This document shows, piece by piece, positions 26,330 to 40,300 of a stretch of DNA of 64,000 bases. Origin of the DNA: Ptiloglossa arizonensis (Eukaryota; Arthropoda; Insecta; Hymenoptera; Colletidae); NCBI RefSeq assembly GCF_051014685.1, contig NW_027478973.1, positions 186,001 to 250,000 of the forward strand, given 5' to 3'. The notes under the pieces are model-generated. The model ran no database searches, was not told the origin of the DNA, and saw only the letters and a program-made list of their open reading frames with translations. Position 1 is the first letter of the stretch; the number at the start of each line of letters is the position of its first letter. Position numbers and translations under genes: made by a program.

Positions 26330-29300
26330 TATGTGTATTTTTTCCCTAGGCCATTCTGGTTAAGCGTTTGGAGCAGCAAAATTGCGAAAAATTTTTTGCC
26401 TTCTCAACCATTTCTTGTCTTCAAACTCCCATATCTCGCGAACGGATTGACCTAATCCAAAAATTCCTATTGCATCTGAAAGTAGAAACTCGCCCGATTA
26501 CAGCGGTATTTGTATTTTTTCCCTAGGCCGTTCTGGTTAAGCGTTTGGAGCAGCAGAATTGCGAAAAATGTTTTGCCTTCTCAACCATTTCTTGGCTTCA
26601 AAGTCCCATATCTCGCGAACGGATTGACATAACCCAAAAATTCCTATTGCATCTGAAAGTAGAAACTCGCCCGATTACAACGGTATGTGTATTTTTTCCC
26701 TACGCCATTCTGGTTAAGCGTTTGGAGCAGCAGAATTGCGAAAAATTTCTTGCCTTCTCAACCATTTCTTGGCTTCAAACTCCCATATCTCGCGAACGGA
26801 TTGACATAACCCAAAAATTCCTGTTGCGTCTGAAAGTAGAAACTCGCCCGATTACAACGCTATGTGTATTTTTTCCCTAGGCCATTCTGGATAAGCGTTT
26901 GGAGCAGCAGAATTGCGAAAAATTTTTTGCCTTCTCAACCATTTCTTGGCTTCAAACTCCCATATCTCGCGAACGGATTGACCTAACCCAAAAATTCCTA
27001 TGGCATCTGAAAGTAGAAACTCACCCGATTACAACGGTATGTGTATATTTTCCCTAGGCGATTCTGGTTAAGCGTTTGGAGCAGCAGAATTGCGAAAAAT
27101 TTTTTGCCTTCTCAAACATTTCTTGGCTTCAAACTCCCTTATCTCGCGAACGGATTGACGTAACTCAAAAATTCCAGTTGCATCTGAGAGTAGAAACTCG
27201 CCCGATTACAACGGTATTTGTATTTTTTCCCTAGGCCGTTCTGGTTAAGCGTTTGGAGCAGCAGAATTGCGAAAAATTTTTGGCCTTCTCAACCATTTCT
27301 TGGCTTCAAAGAACCATATCTCGCGAACGGATTGACATAACCCAAAAATTCCTATTGCATCTGAAAGTAGAAACACGCCCGATTACAGCGGTATTTGTAT
27401 TTTTTCCCTAGGCCGTTCTGGTTAAGCGTTTGGAGCAGCAGAATTGCGAAAAATTTTTTGCCTTCTCAATCATTTCTTGGCTTCAAAGTCCCATATCTCG
27501 CGAACGGATTGACATAACCCAAAAATTCCTATTGCATCTGAAAGTAGAACCTCGCCCGATTACAACGGTATGTGTATATTTTCCCTAGGCCATTCTGGTT
27601 AAGCGTTTGGAGCAGCAGAAGTGCGAAAAATTTGTTGTCTTCTCAACCATTTCTTAGCTTCAAACTCCCATATCTCGCGAACGGATTGATGTAACCCAAA
27701 GATTCCTGTTGCATGTGAAAGTAGAAACTCGCCCGATTACAACGGTATGTGTATTTTTTCCCTACGCCATTCTGGTTAAGCGTTTGGAGCAGCAGAATTG
27801 CGAAAAATTTTTTGCCTTCTCAACCATTTCTTGTCTTCAAACTCCCATATCTCGCGAACGGATTGACCTAATCCAAAAATTCCTATTGCATCTGAAAGTA
27901 GAAACTCGCCCGATTACAGCGGTAGTTGTATTTTTTCCCTAGGCCGTTCTGGTTAAGCGTTTGGAGCAGCAGAATTGCGAAAAATGTTTTGCCTTCTCAA
28001 CCATTTCTTGGCTTCAAAGTCCCATATCTCGCGAACGGATTGACATAACCCAAAAATTCCTATTGCATCTGAAAGTAGAAACTCGCCCGATTACAACGGT
28101 GTGTGTATTTTTTCCCTACGCCATTCTGGTTAAGCGTTTGGAGCAGCAGAATTGCGAAAAATTTCTTGCCTTCTCAACCATTTCTTGGCTTCAAACTCCC
28201 ATATCTCGCGAACGGATTGACATAACCCAAAAATTCCTGTTGCGTCTGAAAGTAGAAACTCGCCCGATTTCAAAGCTATGTGTATTTTTTCCCTAGGCCA
28301 TTCTGGATAAGCGTTTGGAGCAGCAGAATTGCGAAAAATTTTTTGCCTTCTCAACCATTTCTTGGCTTCAAACTCCCATATCTCGCGAACGGATTGACCT
28401 AACCCAAAAATTCCTATGGCATCTGAAAGTAGAAACTCACCCGATTACAACGGTATGTGTATATTTTCCCTAGGCCATTCTGGTTAAGCGTTTGAAGCAG
28501 CAGAATTGCGAAAAATTTTTTGCCTTCTCAAACATTTCTTGGCATCAAACTCCCTTATCTCGCGAACGGATTGACGTAACTCAAAAATTCCAGTTGCATC
28601 TGAGAGTAGAAACTCGCCCGATTACAACGGTATTTGTATTTTTTCCCTAGGCCGTTCTGGTTAAGCGTTTGGAGCAGCAGAATTGCGAAAAATTTTTTGC
28701 CTTCTCAACCATTTCTTGGCTTCAAAGAACCATATCTCGCGAACGGATTGACATAACCCAAAAATTCCTATTGCATCTGAAAGTAGAAACACGCCCGATT
28801 ACAGCGGTATTTGTTTTTTTTCCCTAGGCCGTTCTGGTTAAGCGTTTGGAGCAGCAGAATTGCGAAAAATTTTTTGCCTTCTCAACCATTTCTTGGCTTC
28901 AAAGTCCCATATCTCGCGAACGGATTGACATAACCCAAAAATTCCTATTGCATCTGAAAGTAGAACCTCGCCCGATTACAACGGTATGTGTATATTTTCC
29001 CTAGGCCATTCTGGTTAAGCGTTTGGAGCAGCAGAAGTGCGAAAAATTTGTTGTCTTCTCAACCATTTCTTAGCTTCAAACTCCCATATCTCGCGAACGG
29101 ATTGACGTAATCCAAAGATTCCTGTTGCATGTGAAAGTAGAAACTCGCCCGATTACAACGGTATGTGTATTTTTTCCCTACGCTATTCTGGTTAAGCGTT
29201 TGGAGCAGCAGAATTGCGAAAAATTTCTTGCCTTCTCAACCATTTCTTTGCTTCAAACTCCCATATCTCGCGAACGGATTGACCTAACCCAAAAATTCCT

Positions 29301-32300
29301 ATGGCACCTGAAAGTAGAAACTCACCCGATTACAACGGTATGTGTATTTTTTCCCTAGGCCATTCTGGTTAAGCGTATGGAGCAGCAGAATTGCGAAAAA
29401 TTTTTTGCCTTCTCAACCATTTCTTGGCTTCAAACTCCCATATCTCGCGAACGGATTGACCTAACCCAAAAATTCCTGTTGCGTCTGAAAGTAGAAACTC
29501 GCCCGATTACAACGGTATGTGTATTTTTTCCCTACGCCATGGTTAAGCGTTTGGGGCAGCAGAATTGCGAAAAATTTCTTGCCTTCTCAACCATTTCTTG
29601 GCTTCAAACTCCCATATCTCGCAAACGGATTGACATAACCCAAAAATTCCTGTTGCGTCTGAAAGTAGAAACTCGCCCGATTACAACGCTATGTGTATTT
29701 TTTCCCTAGGCCATTCTGGATAAGCGTTTGGAGCAGCAGAATTGCGAAAAATTTCTTGCCTTCTCAACCATTTCTTGGCTTCAAACTCCCATATCTCGCG
29801 AACGGATTGACATAACCCAAAAATTCCTGTTGCATCTGAAAGTAGAAACTCGCCCGATTACAACGGTATGTGTATTTTTTCCATAGGCCATTCTGGTTAA
29901 GCGTTTGGAGCAGCGGAATTGCGAAAAATCTTTTGTCTTCTCAACCGTTTCTTGGCTTCAAACTCCCATATCTCGCGGACGGATTGACCTAACCCAAAAA
30001 TTCCTGTTGCGTGTGAAAGTAGAAACTCGCCCGATTACAACGGTACGTGTATTTTTTCCCTAGCCCATTCTGTTTAAGCGTTTGGAGCAGCAGAATTGCG
30101 AAAATTTGTTTTCTTCTCAACCATTTCTTAGCTTCAAAGTCCCATATCTCGCGAACGGATTGACCAAACCCAAAAATTCCTGCTGCGTCTTAAAGTAGAA
30201 ACTCGCCCGATTACAACGGTATGTGAATTTTTTCCCTAGTCCATTCTGGTTAAGCGTTTGGAGCAGTAGAAGTGCGAAAAATTTGTTGTCTTCTCAACCA
30301 TTTCTTAGCATCAAACTCCCATATCTCGCGAACGGATTGACGTAACTGAGAAATTCCAGTTGCATCTGAGAGTAGAAACTCGCCCGATTACAACGGTATG
30401 TATATTTTCCCTAGGCCATTCTGGTTAAGCGTTTGGAGCAGCAGAAGTGCGAAAAATTTGTTGTCTTCTCAACCATTTCTTAGCTTCAAACTCCCATATC
30501 TCGCGAACGGATTGATGTAACCCAAAGATTCCTGTTGCATGTGAAAGTAGAAACTCGCCCGATTACAACGGTATGTGTATTTTTTCCCTACGCCATTCTG
30601 GTTAAGCGTTTGGAGCAGCAGAATTGCGAAAAATTTCTTGCCTTCTCAACCATTTCTTTGCTTCAAACTCCCATATCTCGCGAACGGATTGACCTAACCC
30701 AAAAATTCCTGTTGCGTCTGAAAGTAGGAACTCGCCCGATTACAACGCTATGTGAATTTTTTCCCTAGGCCATTCTGGATAAGCGTTTGGAGCAGCAGAA
30801 TTGCGAAAAATTTTTTGCCTTCTCAACCATTTCTTGTCTTCAAACTCCCATATCTCGCGAACGGATTGACCTAATCCAAAAATTCCTATTGCATCTGAAA
30901 GTAGAAACTCGCCCGATTACAGCGGTAGTTGTATTTTTTCCCTAGGCCGTTCTGGTTAAGCGTTTGGAGCAGCAGAATTGCGAAAAATGTTTTGCCTTCT
31001 CAACCATTTCTTGGCTTCAAAGTCCCATATCTCGCGAACGGATTGACATAACCCAAAAATTCCTATTGCATCTGAAAGTAGAAACTCGCCCGATTACAAC
31101 GGTATGTGTATTTTTTCCCTACGCCATTCTGGTTAAGCGTTTGGAGCAGCAGAATTGCGAAAAATTTCTTGCCTTCTCAACCATTTCTTGGCTTCAAACT
31201 CCCATATCTCGCGAACGGATTGACATAACCCAAAAATTCCTGTTGCGTCTGAAAGTAGAAACTCGCGCGATTACAACGCTATGTGTATTTTTTCCCTAGG
31301 CCATTCTGGATAAGCGTTTGGAGCAGCAGAATTGCGAAAAATTTCTTGCCTTCTCAACCATTTCTTGGCTTCAAACTCCCATATCTCGCGAACGGATTGA
31401 CCTAACCCAAAAATTCCTATGGCATCTGAAAGTAGAAACTCACCCGATTACAACGGTATGTGTATATTTTCCCTAGGCCATTCTGGTTAAGCGTTTGAAG
31501 CAGCAGAATTGCGAAAAATTTTTTGCCTTCTCAACCATTTCTTGTCTTCAAACTCCCATATCTCGCGAACGGATTGACCTAATCCAAAAATTCCTATTGC
31601 ATCTGAAAGTAGAAACTCGCCCGATTACAGCGGTATTTGTTTTTTTTCCCTAGGCCGTTCTGGTTAAGCGTTTGAAGCAGCAGAATTGCGAAAAATTTTT
31701 TGCCTTCTCAACCATTTCTTGGCTTCAAAGTCCCATATCTCGCGAACGGATTGACATAACCCAAAAATTCCTATTGCATCTGAAAGTAGAACCTCGCCCG
31801 ATTACAACGGTATGTGTATATTTTCCCTAGGCCATTCTGGTTAAGCGTTTGGAGCAGCAGAAGTGCGAAAAATTTGTTGTCTTCTCAACCATTTCTTAGC
31901 TTCAAACTCCCTTATCTCGCGAACGGATTGATGTAACCCAAAGATTCCTGTTGCATGTGAAAGTAGAAACTCGCCCGATTACAACGGTATGTGTATTTTT
32001 TCCCTACGCCATTCTGGTTAAGCGTTTGGAGCAGCAGAATTGCGAAAAATTTCTTGCCTTCTCAACCATTTCTTTGCTTCAAACTCCCATATCTCGCGAA
32101 CGGATTGACCTAACCCAAAAATTCCTGTTGCGTCTGAAAGTAGGAACTCGCCCGATTACAACGCTATGTGAATTTTTTCCCTAGGCCATTCTGGATAAGC
32201 GTTTGGAGCAGCAGAATTGCGAAAAATTTTTTGCCTTCTCAACCATTTCTTGTCTTCAAACTCCCATATCTCGCGAACGGATTGACCTAATCCAAAAATT

Positions 32301-33420
32301 CCTATTGCATCTGAAAGTAGAAACTCGCCCGATTACAGCGGTAGTTGTATTTTTTCCCTAGGCCGTTCTGGTTAAGCGTTTGGAGCAGCAGAATTGCGAA
32401 AAATGTTTTGCCTTCTCAACCATTTCTTGGCTTCAAAGTCCCATATCTCGCGAACGGATTGACATAACCCAAAAATTCCTATTGCATCTGAAAGTAGAAA
32501 CTCGCCCGATTACAACGGTATGTGTATTTTTTCCCTACGCCATTCTGGTTAAGCGTTTGGAGCAGCAGAATTGCGAAAAATTTCTTGCCTTCTCAACCAT
32601 TTCTTGGCTTCAAACTCCCATATCTCGCGAACGGATTGACATAACCCAAAAATTCCTGTTGCGTCTGAAAGTAGAAACTCGCGCGATTACAACGCTATGT
32701 GTATTTTTTCCCTAGGCCATTCTGGATAAGCGTTTGGAGCAGCAGAATTGCGAAAAATTTCTTGCCTTCTCAACCATTTCTTGGCTTCAAACTCCCATAT
32801 CTCGCGAACGGATTGACCTAACCCAAAAATTCCTATGGCATCTGAAAGTAGAAACTCACCCGATTACAACGGTATGTGTATATTTTCCCTAGGCCATTCT
32901 GGATAAGCGTTTGGAGCAGCAGAAGTGCGAAAAATTTGTTGTCTTCTCAACCATTTCTTAGCTTCAAACTCCCATATCTCGCGAACGGATTGACGTAATC
33001 CAAAGATTCCTGTTGCATGTGAAAGTAGAAACTCGCCCGATTACAACGGTATGTGTATTTTTTCCCTACGCTATTCTGGTTAAGCGTTTGGAGCAGCAGA
33101 ATTGCGAAAAATTTCTTGCCTTCTCAACCATTTCTTTGCTTCAAACTCCCATATCTCGCGAACGGATTGACCTAACCCAAAAATTCCTGTTGCGTCTGAA
33201 AGTAGAAACTCGCCCGATTACAACGGTATGTGTATTTTTTCCCTACGCCATGGTTAAGCGTTTGGGGCAGCAGAAATGCGAAAAATTTCTTGCCTTCTCA
33301 ACCATTTCTTGGCTTCAAACTCCCATATCTCGCAAACGGATTGACATAACCCAAAAATTCCTGTTGCGTCTGAAAGTAGAAACTCGCCCGATTACAACGC
33401 TATGTGTATTTTTTCCCTAG
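26330..33420 (+). repeat. 8-monomer higher-order repeat (1,416 bp), about five units
   Basis: The same sequence of variants recurs at 1,416 bp (8 x 177). The ATGTTTTGCC monomer begins near 26545 and 27961, and again near 30964 and 32380. The TTGCATGTGAAAG monomer lies at 27709, 29125, 30535, 31951 and 33013; the spacings are 1,416, 1,410, 1,416 and 1,062, so the last unit is shortened to 6 monomers. Private alleles such as CACAGCGGTAGTTG and AACTCGCGCG (31261 and 32677) link neighbouring units, and CTACGCTATTC (29175 and 33066) links the third unit with the last, shortened one. One unit carries a 3-bp deletion, CTACGCCATGG, near 29534, repeated near 33242. Confidence 0.85.
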
Positions 33421-33925
33421 GCCATTCTGGATAAGCGTTTGGAGCAGCAGAATTGCGAAAAATTTCTTGCCTTCTCAACCATTTCTTGGCTTCAAACTCC
33501 CATATCTCGCGAACGGATTGACATAACCCAAAAATTCCTGTTGCATCTGAAAGTAGAAACTCGCCCGATTACAACGGTATGTGTATTTTTTCCATAGGCC
33601 ATTCTGGTTAAGCGTTTGGAGCAGCGGAATTGCGAAAAATCTTTTGTCTTCTCAACCGTTTCTTGGCTTCAAACTCCCATATCTCGCGGACGGATTGACC
33701 TAACCCAAAAATTCCTGTTGCGTGTGAAAGTAGAAACTCGCCCGATTACAACGGTACGTGTATTTTTTCCCTAGCCCATTCTGTTTAAGCGTTTGGAGCA
33801 GCAGAATTGCGAAAATTTGTTTTCTTCTCAACCATTTCTTAGCTTCAAAGTCCCATATCTCGCGAACGGATTGACCAAACCCAAAAATTCCTGCTGCGTC
33901 TTAAAGTAGAAACTCGCCCGATTAC
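33249..33925 (+). repeat. Copy of the 29.54-30.22 kb segment
   Basis: These monomers match 29.54-30.22 kb at offset 3,711 in the CAGCGGAATT monomer (29911 and 33622). They include the rare CCCATTCTGTTTAAGCG marker near 33775 (also near 30065), which belongs to the 16-monomer repeat of the first 6 kb. The two diverge after about 33925, where GTGTATTTT replaces GTGAATTTT. This is an island of old-type monomers inside and just after the 8-monomer domain. Confidence 0.8.
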
Positions 33926-36900
33926 AACGGTATGTGTATTTTTTCCCTAGGCCATTCTGGTTAAGCGTTTGGAGCAGCAGAATTGCGAAAAATTTTTTGC
34001 CTTCTCTACCATTTCTTGGCTTCAAACTCCCATATCTCGCGAACGGCTTGACCTAACCCAAAAATTCCTATTGCATCTGAAAGTAGAAACACGCCCGATT
34101 ACAACGGTATGTGTATTTTTTCCCTAGGCCATTCTGGTTAAGCGTTTGGAGCAGCAGAATTGCGAAAAATTTTTTGCCTTCTCAACCATTTCTTGGCTTC
34201 AAACTCCCATATCTCGCGAACGGATTGACCTAACCCAAAAATTCCTATTGCATCTGAAAGTAGAAACTCGCCCGATTACAACGGTATGTGTATTTTTTCC
34301 CTAGGCCATTCTGGTTAAGCGTGTGGAGCAGCAGAATTGCGAAAAATTTTTTGCCTTCTCAACCATTTCTTGGCTTCAAAGTCCCATATCTCGCGAACGG
34401 ATTGACCTAACCCAAAAATTCCTATTGCACCTGAAAGTAGAAACTCGCCCGATTACAACGGTATGTGAATTTTTCCCTAGTCCATTCTGGTTAAGCGTTT
34501 GGAGCAGTAGAAGTGCGAAAAATTTGTTGTCTCCTCAACCATTTCTTAGCTTCAAACTCCCATATCTCGCGAACGGATTGACGTAACCCAAAATTTCCTA
34601 TTGCGTCTGAAAGTAGAAACTCGCCCGATTACAACGGTATGTGTATTTTTTCCCTAGGCCATTCTGGTTAAGCGTTTGGAGCAGCAGAATTGCGAAAAAT
34701 TTTTTGCCTTCTCAACCATTTCTTGGCTTCAAAGTCTCATATCTCGCGAACAGATTGACCTAACACAAAAATTCCTATTGCATCTGATAGTAGAAACTCG
34801 CCCGATTACAACGGTATGTGTATTTTTTCCCTAGGCCATTCTGGTTAAGCGTTTGGAGCGGCAGAATTGCGAAAAATTTTTTGCCTTCTCTACCATTTCT
34901 TGGCTTCAAACTCCCATATCTCGCGAACGGCTTGACCTAACCCAAAAATTCCTATTGCATCTGAAAGTAGAGACTCGCCCGATTACAACGGTATGTGTAT
35001 TTTTTTCCTAGGCCATTCTGGTTAAGCGTTTGGAGCAGCAGAATTGCGAAAAATTTTTTGCCTTCTCAACCATTTCTTGGCTTCAAACTCCCATATCTCG
35101 CGAACGGATTGACCTAACCCAAAAATTCCTGTTGCGTCTGAAAGTGGAAACTCGCCCGATTACAACGCTATGTGTATTTTTTCCCTAGGCCATTCTGGTT
35201 ACGCGTTTGGAGCAGCAGAAGTGCGAAGAATTTGTTGTCTTCTCAACCATTTCTTAGCTTCAAACTCCCATATCTCGCGAACGGATTGACCAATCCCAGA
35301 AGTTCCTGCTGCGTCTGAAAGTAGGAACTCGCCCGATTACAACGATATGCGTATTTTTTCCCTAGGGCATTCTGGTTAAGCGCTTGGAGCAGCAGAATTG
35401 CGAAAAATTTTTTGCCTTCTCAACCATTTCTTGGCTTCAAACTCCCATATCTCGCGAACGGATTGACCTAACCCAAAAATTCCTGTTGCGTCTGAAAGTG
35501 GAAACTCGCCCGATTACAACGCTATGTGTATTTTTTCCCTAGGCCATTCTGGTTACGCGTTTGGAGCAGCAGAAGTGCGAAGAATTTGTTGTCTTCTCAA
35601 CCATTTCTTAGCTTCAAACTCCCATATCTCGCGAACGGATTGACCAATCCCAGAAGTTCCTGCTGCGTCTGAAAGTAGGAACTCGCCCGATTACAACGGT
35701 ATTTGTATTTTTTCCCTAGGCCGTTCTGGTTAAGCGTTTGGAGCAGCAGAATTGCGAAAAATTTTTTGCCTTCTCAACCATTTCTTGGCTTCAAAGAACC
35801 ATATCTCGCGAACGGATTGACCTAACCCAAAAATTCCTATTGCACCTGAAAGTAGAAACTCGCCCGATTACAACGGTATGTGAATTTTTTCCCTAGTCCA
35901 TTCTGGTTAAGCGTTTGGAGCAGTAGAAGTGCGAAAAATTTGTTGTCTTCTCAACCATTTCTTAGCATCAAACTCCCATATCTCGCGAACGGATTGACGT
36001 AACCCAAAATTTCCTATTGCGTCTGAAAGTAGAAACTCGCCCGATTACAACGGTATGTGTATTTTTTCCCTAGGCCATTCTGGTTAAGCGTTTGGAGCAG
36101 CAGAATTGCGAAAAATTTTTTGCCTTCTCAACCATTTCTTGGCTTCAAAGTCTCATATCTCGCGAACGGATTGACCTAACCCAAAAATTCCTATTGCATC
36201 TGATAGTAGAAACTCGCCCGATTACAACGGTATGTGTATTTTTTCCCTAGGCCATTCTGGTTAAGCGTTTGGAGCAGCAGAATTGCGAAAAATTTTTTGC
36301 CTTCTCAACCATTTCTTGGCTTCAAACTCCCATATCTCGCGAACGGATTGACCTAACCCAAAAATTCCTATTGCATCTGAAAGTAGAAACTCGCCCGATT
36401 ACAACGGTATGTGTATATTTTCCCTAGGCCATTCTGGTTAAGCGTTTGGAGCAGCAGAATTGCGAAAAATTTTTTGCCTTCTCAACCATTTCTTGGCTTC
36501 AAACTCCCATATCTCGCGAACGGATTGACCTAACCCAAAAATTCCTATTGCATCTGAAAGTAGAAACTCGCCCCTATTACAACGGTATGTGTATTTTTTC
36601 CGTAGGCCATTCTGGTCAAGCGTTTGGAGCAGCAGAAGTGCGAAAAATTTGTTGTCTGCTCAACCATTTCTTAACTTCACAGTCCCATATCTTGCGAACG
36701 GATTGACATAACCCAAAAATTCCTATTGCATCTGATAGTAGAAAGTCGCCCGATTACAACGGTATGTGTATTTTTTCCCTAGGCCATTCTGGTTAAGCGT
36801 TTGGAGCGGCAGAATTGCGAAAAATTTTTTGCCTTCTCTACCATTTCTTGGCTTCAAAGTCTCATATCTCGCGAACGGATTGACCTAACCCAAAAATTCC

Positions 36901-37327
36901 TATTGCATCTGATAGTAGAAACTCGCCCGATTACAACGGTATGTGTATTTTTTCCCTAGGCCATTCTGGTTAAGCGTTTGGAGCAGCAGAATTGCGAAAA
37001 ATTTTTTGCCTTCTCTACCATTTCTTGGCTTCAAACTCCCATATCTCGCGAACGGCTTGACCTAACCCAAAAATTCCTATTGCATCTGAAAGTAGAAACT
37101 CGCCCGATTACAACGGTATGTGTATTTTTTCCCTAGGCCATTCTGGTTAAGCGTTTGGAGCAGCAGAATTGCGAAAAATTTTTTGCCTTCTCAACCATTT
37201 CTTGGCTTCAAACTCCCATACCTCGCGAACGGATTGACCTAACCCAAAAATTCCTATTGCATCTGAAAGTAGAAACTCGCCCGATTACAACGGTATGTGT
37301 ATTTTTTCCCTAGGCCATTCTGGTTAA
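33926..37327 (+). repeat. Mosaic block of first-domain monomers
   Basis: This block repeats the order of earlier regions in pieces. Positions 34323-35010 resemble 7437-7970 and 9565-9715, including the 176-bp marker near 34467. From 35820 to about 36900 the order follows 5.93-7.0 kb (GTGAATTTTTTCCC near 35880, GTCTGCTCAACC near 36655), with an extra base in CCCCTATTACAACG near 36573. The 35.0-35.7 kb stretch holds a dimer duplication listed separately. Apart from satellite I see nothing. Confidence 0.75.
35030..35738 (+). repeat. Doubled dimer (354 bp)
   Basis: Two consecutive monomers are repeated once at offset 354 (2 x 177). Both copies share the private change AAAGTGGAAAC (35141 and 35495), then GGTTACGCGTTTGG, GTGCGAAGAATTTG and the GACCAATCCCAGAAG monomer. 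This is the smallest clear multi-monomer duplication in the window. The second copy exits into CAACGGTATTTG where the first has CAACGATATGCG. Confidence 0.85.
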
Positions 37328-40300
37328 GCGTGTGGAGCAGCAGAATTGCGAAAAATTTTTTGCCTTCTCAAGCATTTCTTGGTTTCAAACTCCCATATCT
37401 CGCGAACGGATTGACCTAACCCAAAAATTCCTATTGCACCTGAAAGTAGAAACTCGCCCGATTACAACGGTATGTGTATTTTTTCCCTAGGCCACTCTGG
37501 TTAAGCGTTTGGAGCAGCAGAATTGCGAAAAATTTTTTGCTTTCTCCACCATTTCTTGGCTTCAAAGTCCCATATCTCGCGAACGGATTGACCTAACCCA
37601 AAAATTCCTATTGCACCTGAAAGTAGAAACTCGCCCGATTACAACGGTATGTGAATTTTTCCCTAGTCCATTCTGGTTAAGCGTTTGGAGCAGTAGAAGT
37701 GCGAAAAATTTGTTGTCTCCTCAACCATTTCTTAGCTTCAAACTCCCATATCTCGCGAACGGATTGACGTAACCCAAAATTTCCTATTGCGTCTGAAAGT
37801 AGAAACTCGCCCGATTACAACGGTATGTGTATTTTTTCCCTAGGCCATTCTGGTTAAGCGTTTGGAGCAGCAGAATTGCGAAAAATTTTTTGCCTTCTCA
37901 ACCATTTCTTGGCTTCAAAGTCTCATATCTCGCGAACAGATTGACCTAACACAAAAATTCCTATTGCATCTGATAGTAGAAACTCGCCCGATTACAACGG
38001 TATGTGTATTTTTTCCCTAGGCCATTCTGGTTAAGCGTTTGGAGCAGCAGAATTGCGAAAAATTTTTTGCCTTCTCTACCATTTCTTGGCTTCAAACTCC
38101 CATATCTCGCGAACGGCTTGATCTAACCCAAAAATTCCTATTGCATCTGAAAGTAGAAACTCGCCCGATTACAACGGTATGTGTATTTTTTCCCTAGGCC
38201 CTTCTGGTTAAGCGTTTGGAGCAGCAGAATTGCGAAAAATTTTTTGCCTTCTCAACCATTTCTTGGCTTCAAACTCCCATATCTCGCGAACGGATTGACC
38301 TAACCCAAAAATTCCTATTGCATCTGAAAGTAGAAACTCGCCCGATTACAACGGTATGTGTATTTTTTCCGTAGGCCATTCTGGTTAAGCGTTTGGAGCA
38401 GCAGAAGTGCGAAAAATTTGTTGTCTGCTCAACCATTTCTTAACTTCAAAGTCCCATATCTCGCGAACGGATTGACCTAACCCAAAAATTCCTATTGCAT
38501 CTGATAGTAGAAACTCGCCCGATTACAACGGTATGTGTATTTTTTCCCTAGGCCATTCTGGTTAAGCGTTTGGAGCGGCAGAATTGCGAAAAATTTTTTG
38601 CCTTCTCTACCATTTCTTGGTTTCAAACTCCCATATCTCGCGAACGGCTTGACCTAACCCAAAAATTCCTATTGCATCTGAAAGTAGAGACTCGCCCGAT
38701 TACAAAGGTATGTGTATTTTTTTCCTAGGCCATTCTGGTTAAGCGTTTGGAGCAGCAGAATTGCGAAAAATTTTTTGCCTTCTCAACCATTTCTTGGCTT
38801 CAAACTCCCATATCTCGCGAACGGATTGACCTAACCCAAAAATTCCTGTTGCGTCTGAAAGTAGAAACCCGCCCGATTACAACGCTATGTGTATTTTCTC
38901 CCTAGGCCATTCTGGTTACGCGTTTGGAGCAGCAGAAGTGCGAAGAATTTGTTGTCTTCTCAACCATTTCTTAGCTTCAAACTCCCATATCTCGCGAACG
39001 GATTGACCAATCCCAGAAGTTCCTGCTGCGTCTGAAAGTAGGAACTCGCCCGATTACAACGATATGCGTATTTTTTCCCTAGGGCATTCTGGTTAAGCGC
39101 TTGGAGCAGCAGAATTGCGAAAAATTTTTTGCCTTCTCAACCATTTCTTGGCTTCAAACTCCCATATCTCGCGAACGGATTGACCTAACCCAAAAATTCC
39201 TATTGCATCTGAAAGTAGAAACTCGCCCCATTACAACGGTATGTGTATTTTTTCCCGAGGCCATTCTGGTTAAGCGTTTGGAGCAGCAGAAGTGCGAAAA
39301 ATTTGTTGTCTTCTCAACCATTTCTTAGCTTCAAACTCCCATATCTCGCGAACGGATTGACGTAACTGAGAAATTCCAGTTGTATCTGAGAGTAGAAACT
39401 CGCCCGATTACAACGGTATGTATTTTTTCCCTAGGCCATTCTGGTTAAACGTTTGGAGCAGCAGAATTGCGGAAAATTTTTTGCCTTCTCAACCATTTCT
39501 TGTCTTCAAACTCCCATATCTCGCGAACGGATTGACCTAACCCAAAAATTCCTATTGCATCTGAAAGTAGAAACTCGCCCGATTACAGCGGTATTTGTAT
39601 TTTTTCCCTAGGCCGTTCTGGTTAAGCGTTTGGAGCAGCAGAAGTGCGAAAAATTTGTTTTCTTCTCAACCATTTCTTAGCTTCAAAGTCCCATATCTCG
39701 CGAACGGATTGACCGAACCCACAAATTCCTGCTACGTCTGAAAGTAGAATCTCGCCCGATTACAACGGTATGCGTATTTTTTCCCTAGGCCATTCTGGTT
39801 AAGCGTTTGGAGCAGCAGAAGTGCGAAAAATTTGTTGTCTTCTCAACCATTTCTTAGCTTCAAACTCCCATATCTCGCGAACGGATTGACGTAACTCAAA
39901 AATTCCAGTTTCATCTGAGAGTAGAAACTCGCCCGATTACAACGGTATGTGTATTTTTTCCCTAGGCCATTCTGGTTAAGCGTGTGGAGCAGCAGAATTG
40001 CGAAAAATTTTTTGCCTTCTCAAGCATTTCTTGGTTTCAAACTCCCATATCTCGCGAACGGATTGACCTAACCCAAAAATTCCTATTGCACCTGAAAGTA
40101 GAAACTCGCCCGATTACAACGGTATGTGTATTTTTTCCCTAGGCCACTCTGGTTAAGCGTTTGGAGCAGCAGAATTGCGAAAAATTTTTTGCCTTCTCCA
40201 CCATTTCTTGGCTTCAAAGTCCCATATCTCGCGAACGGATTGACCTAACCCAAAAATTCCTATTGCACCTGAAAGTAGAAACTCGCCCGATTACAACGGT

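Noticed and set aside
28130..28354. Minus-strand open frame of 74 codons (also 33828-34025, 65 codons)
   Set aside because: It is the reverse of ordinary monomers in which chance variants removed a stop; nothing supports a gene.
29534..29546. CCATGG as a start-codon context
   Set aside because: It is produced by a 3-bp deletion in a monomer and is shared by four copies; the ATG leads only into satellite sequence.
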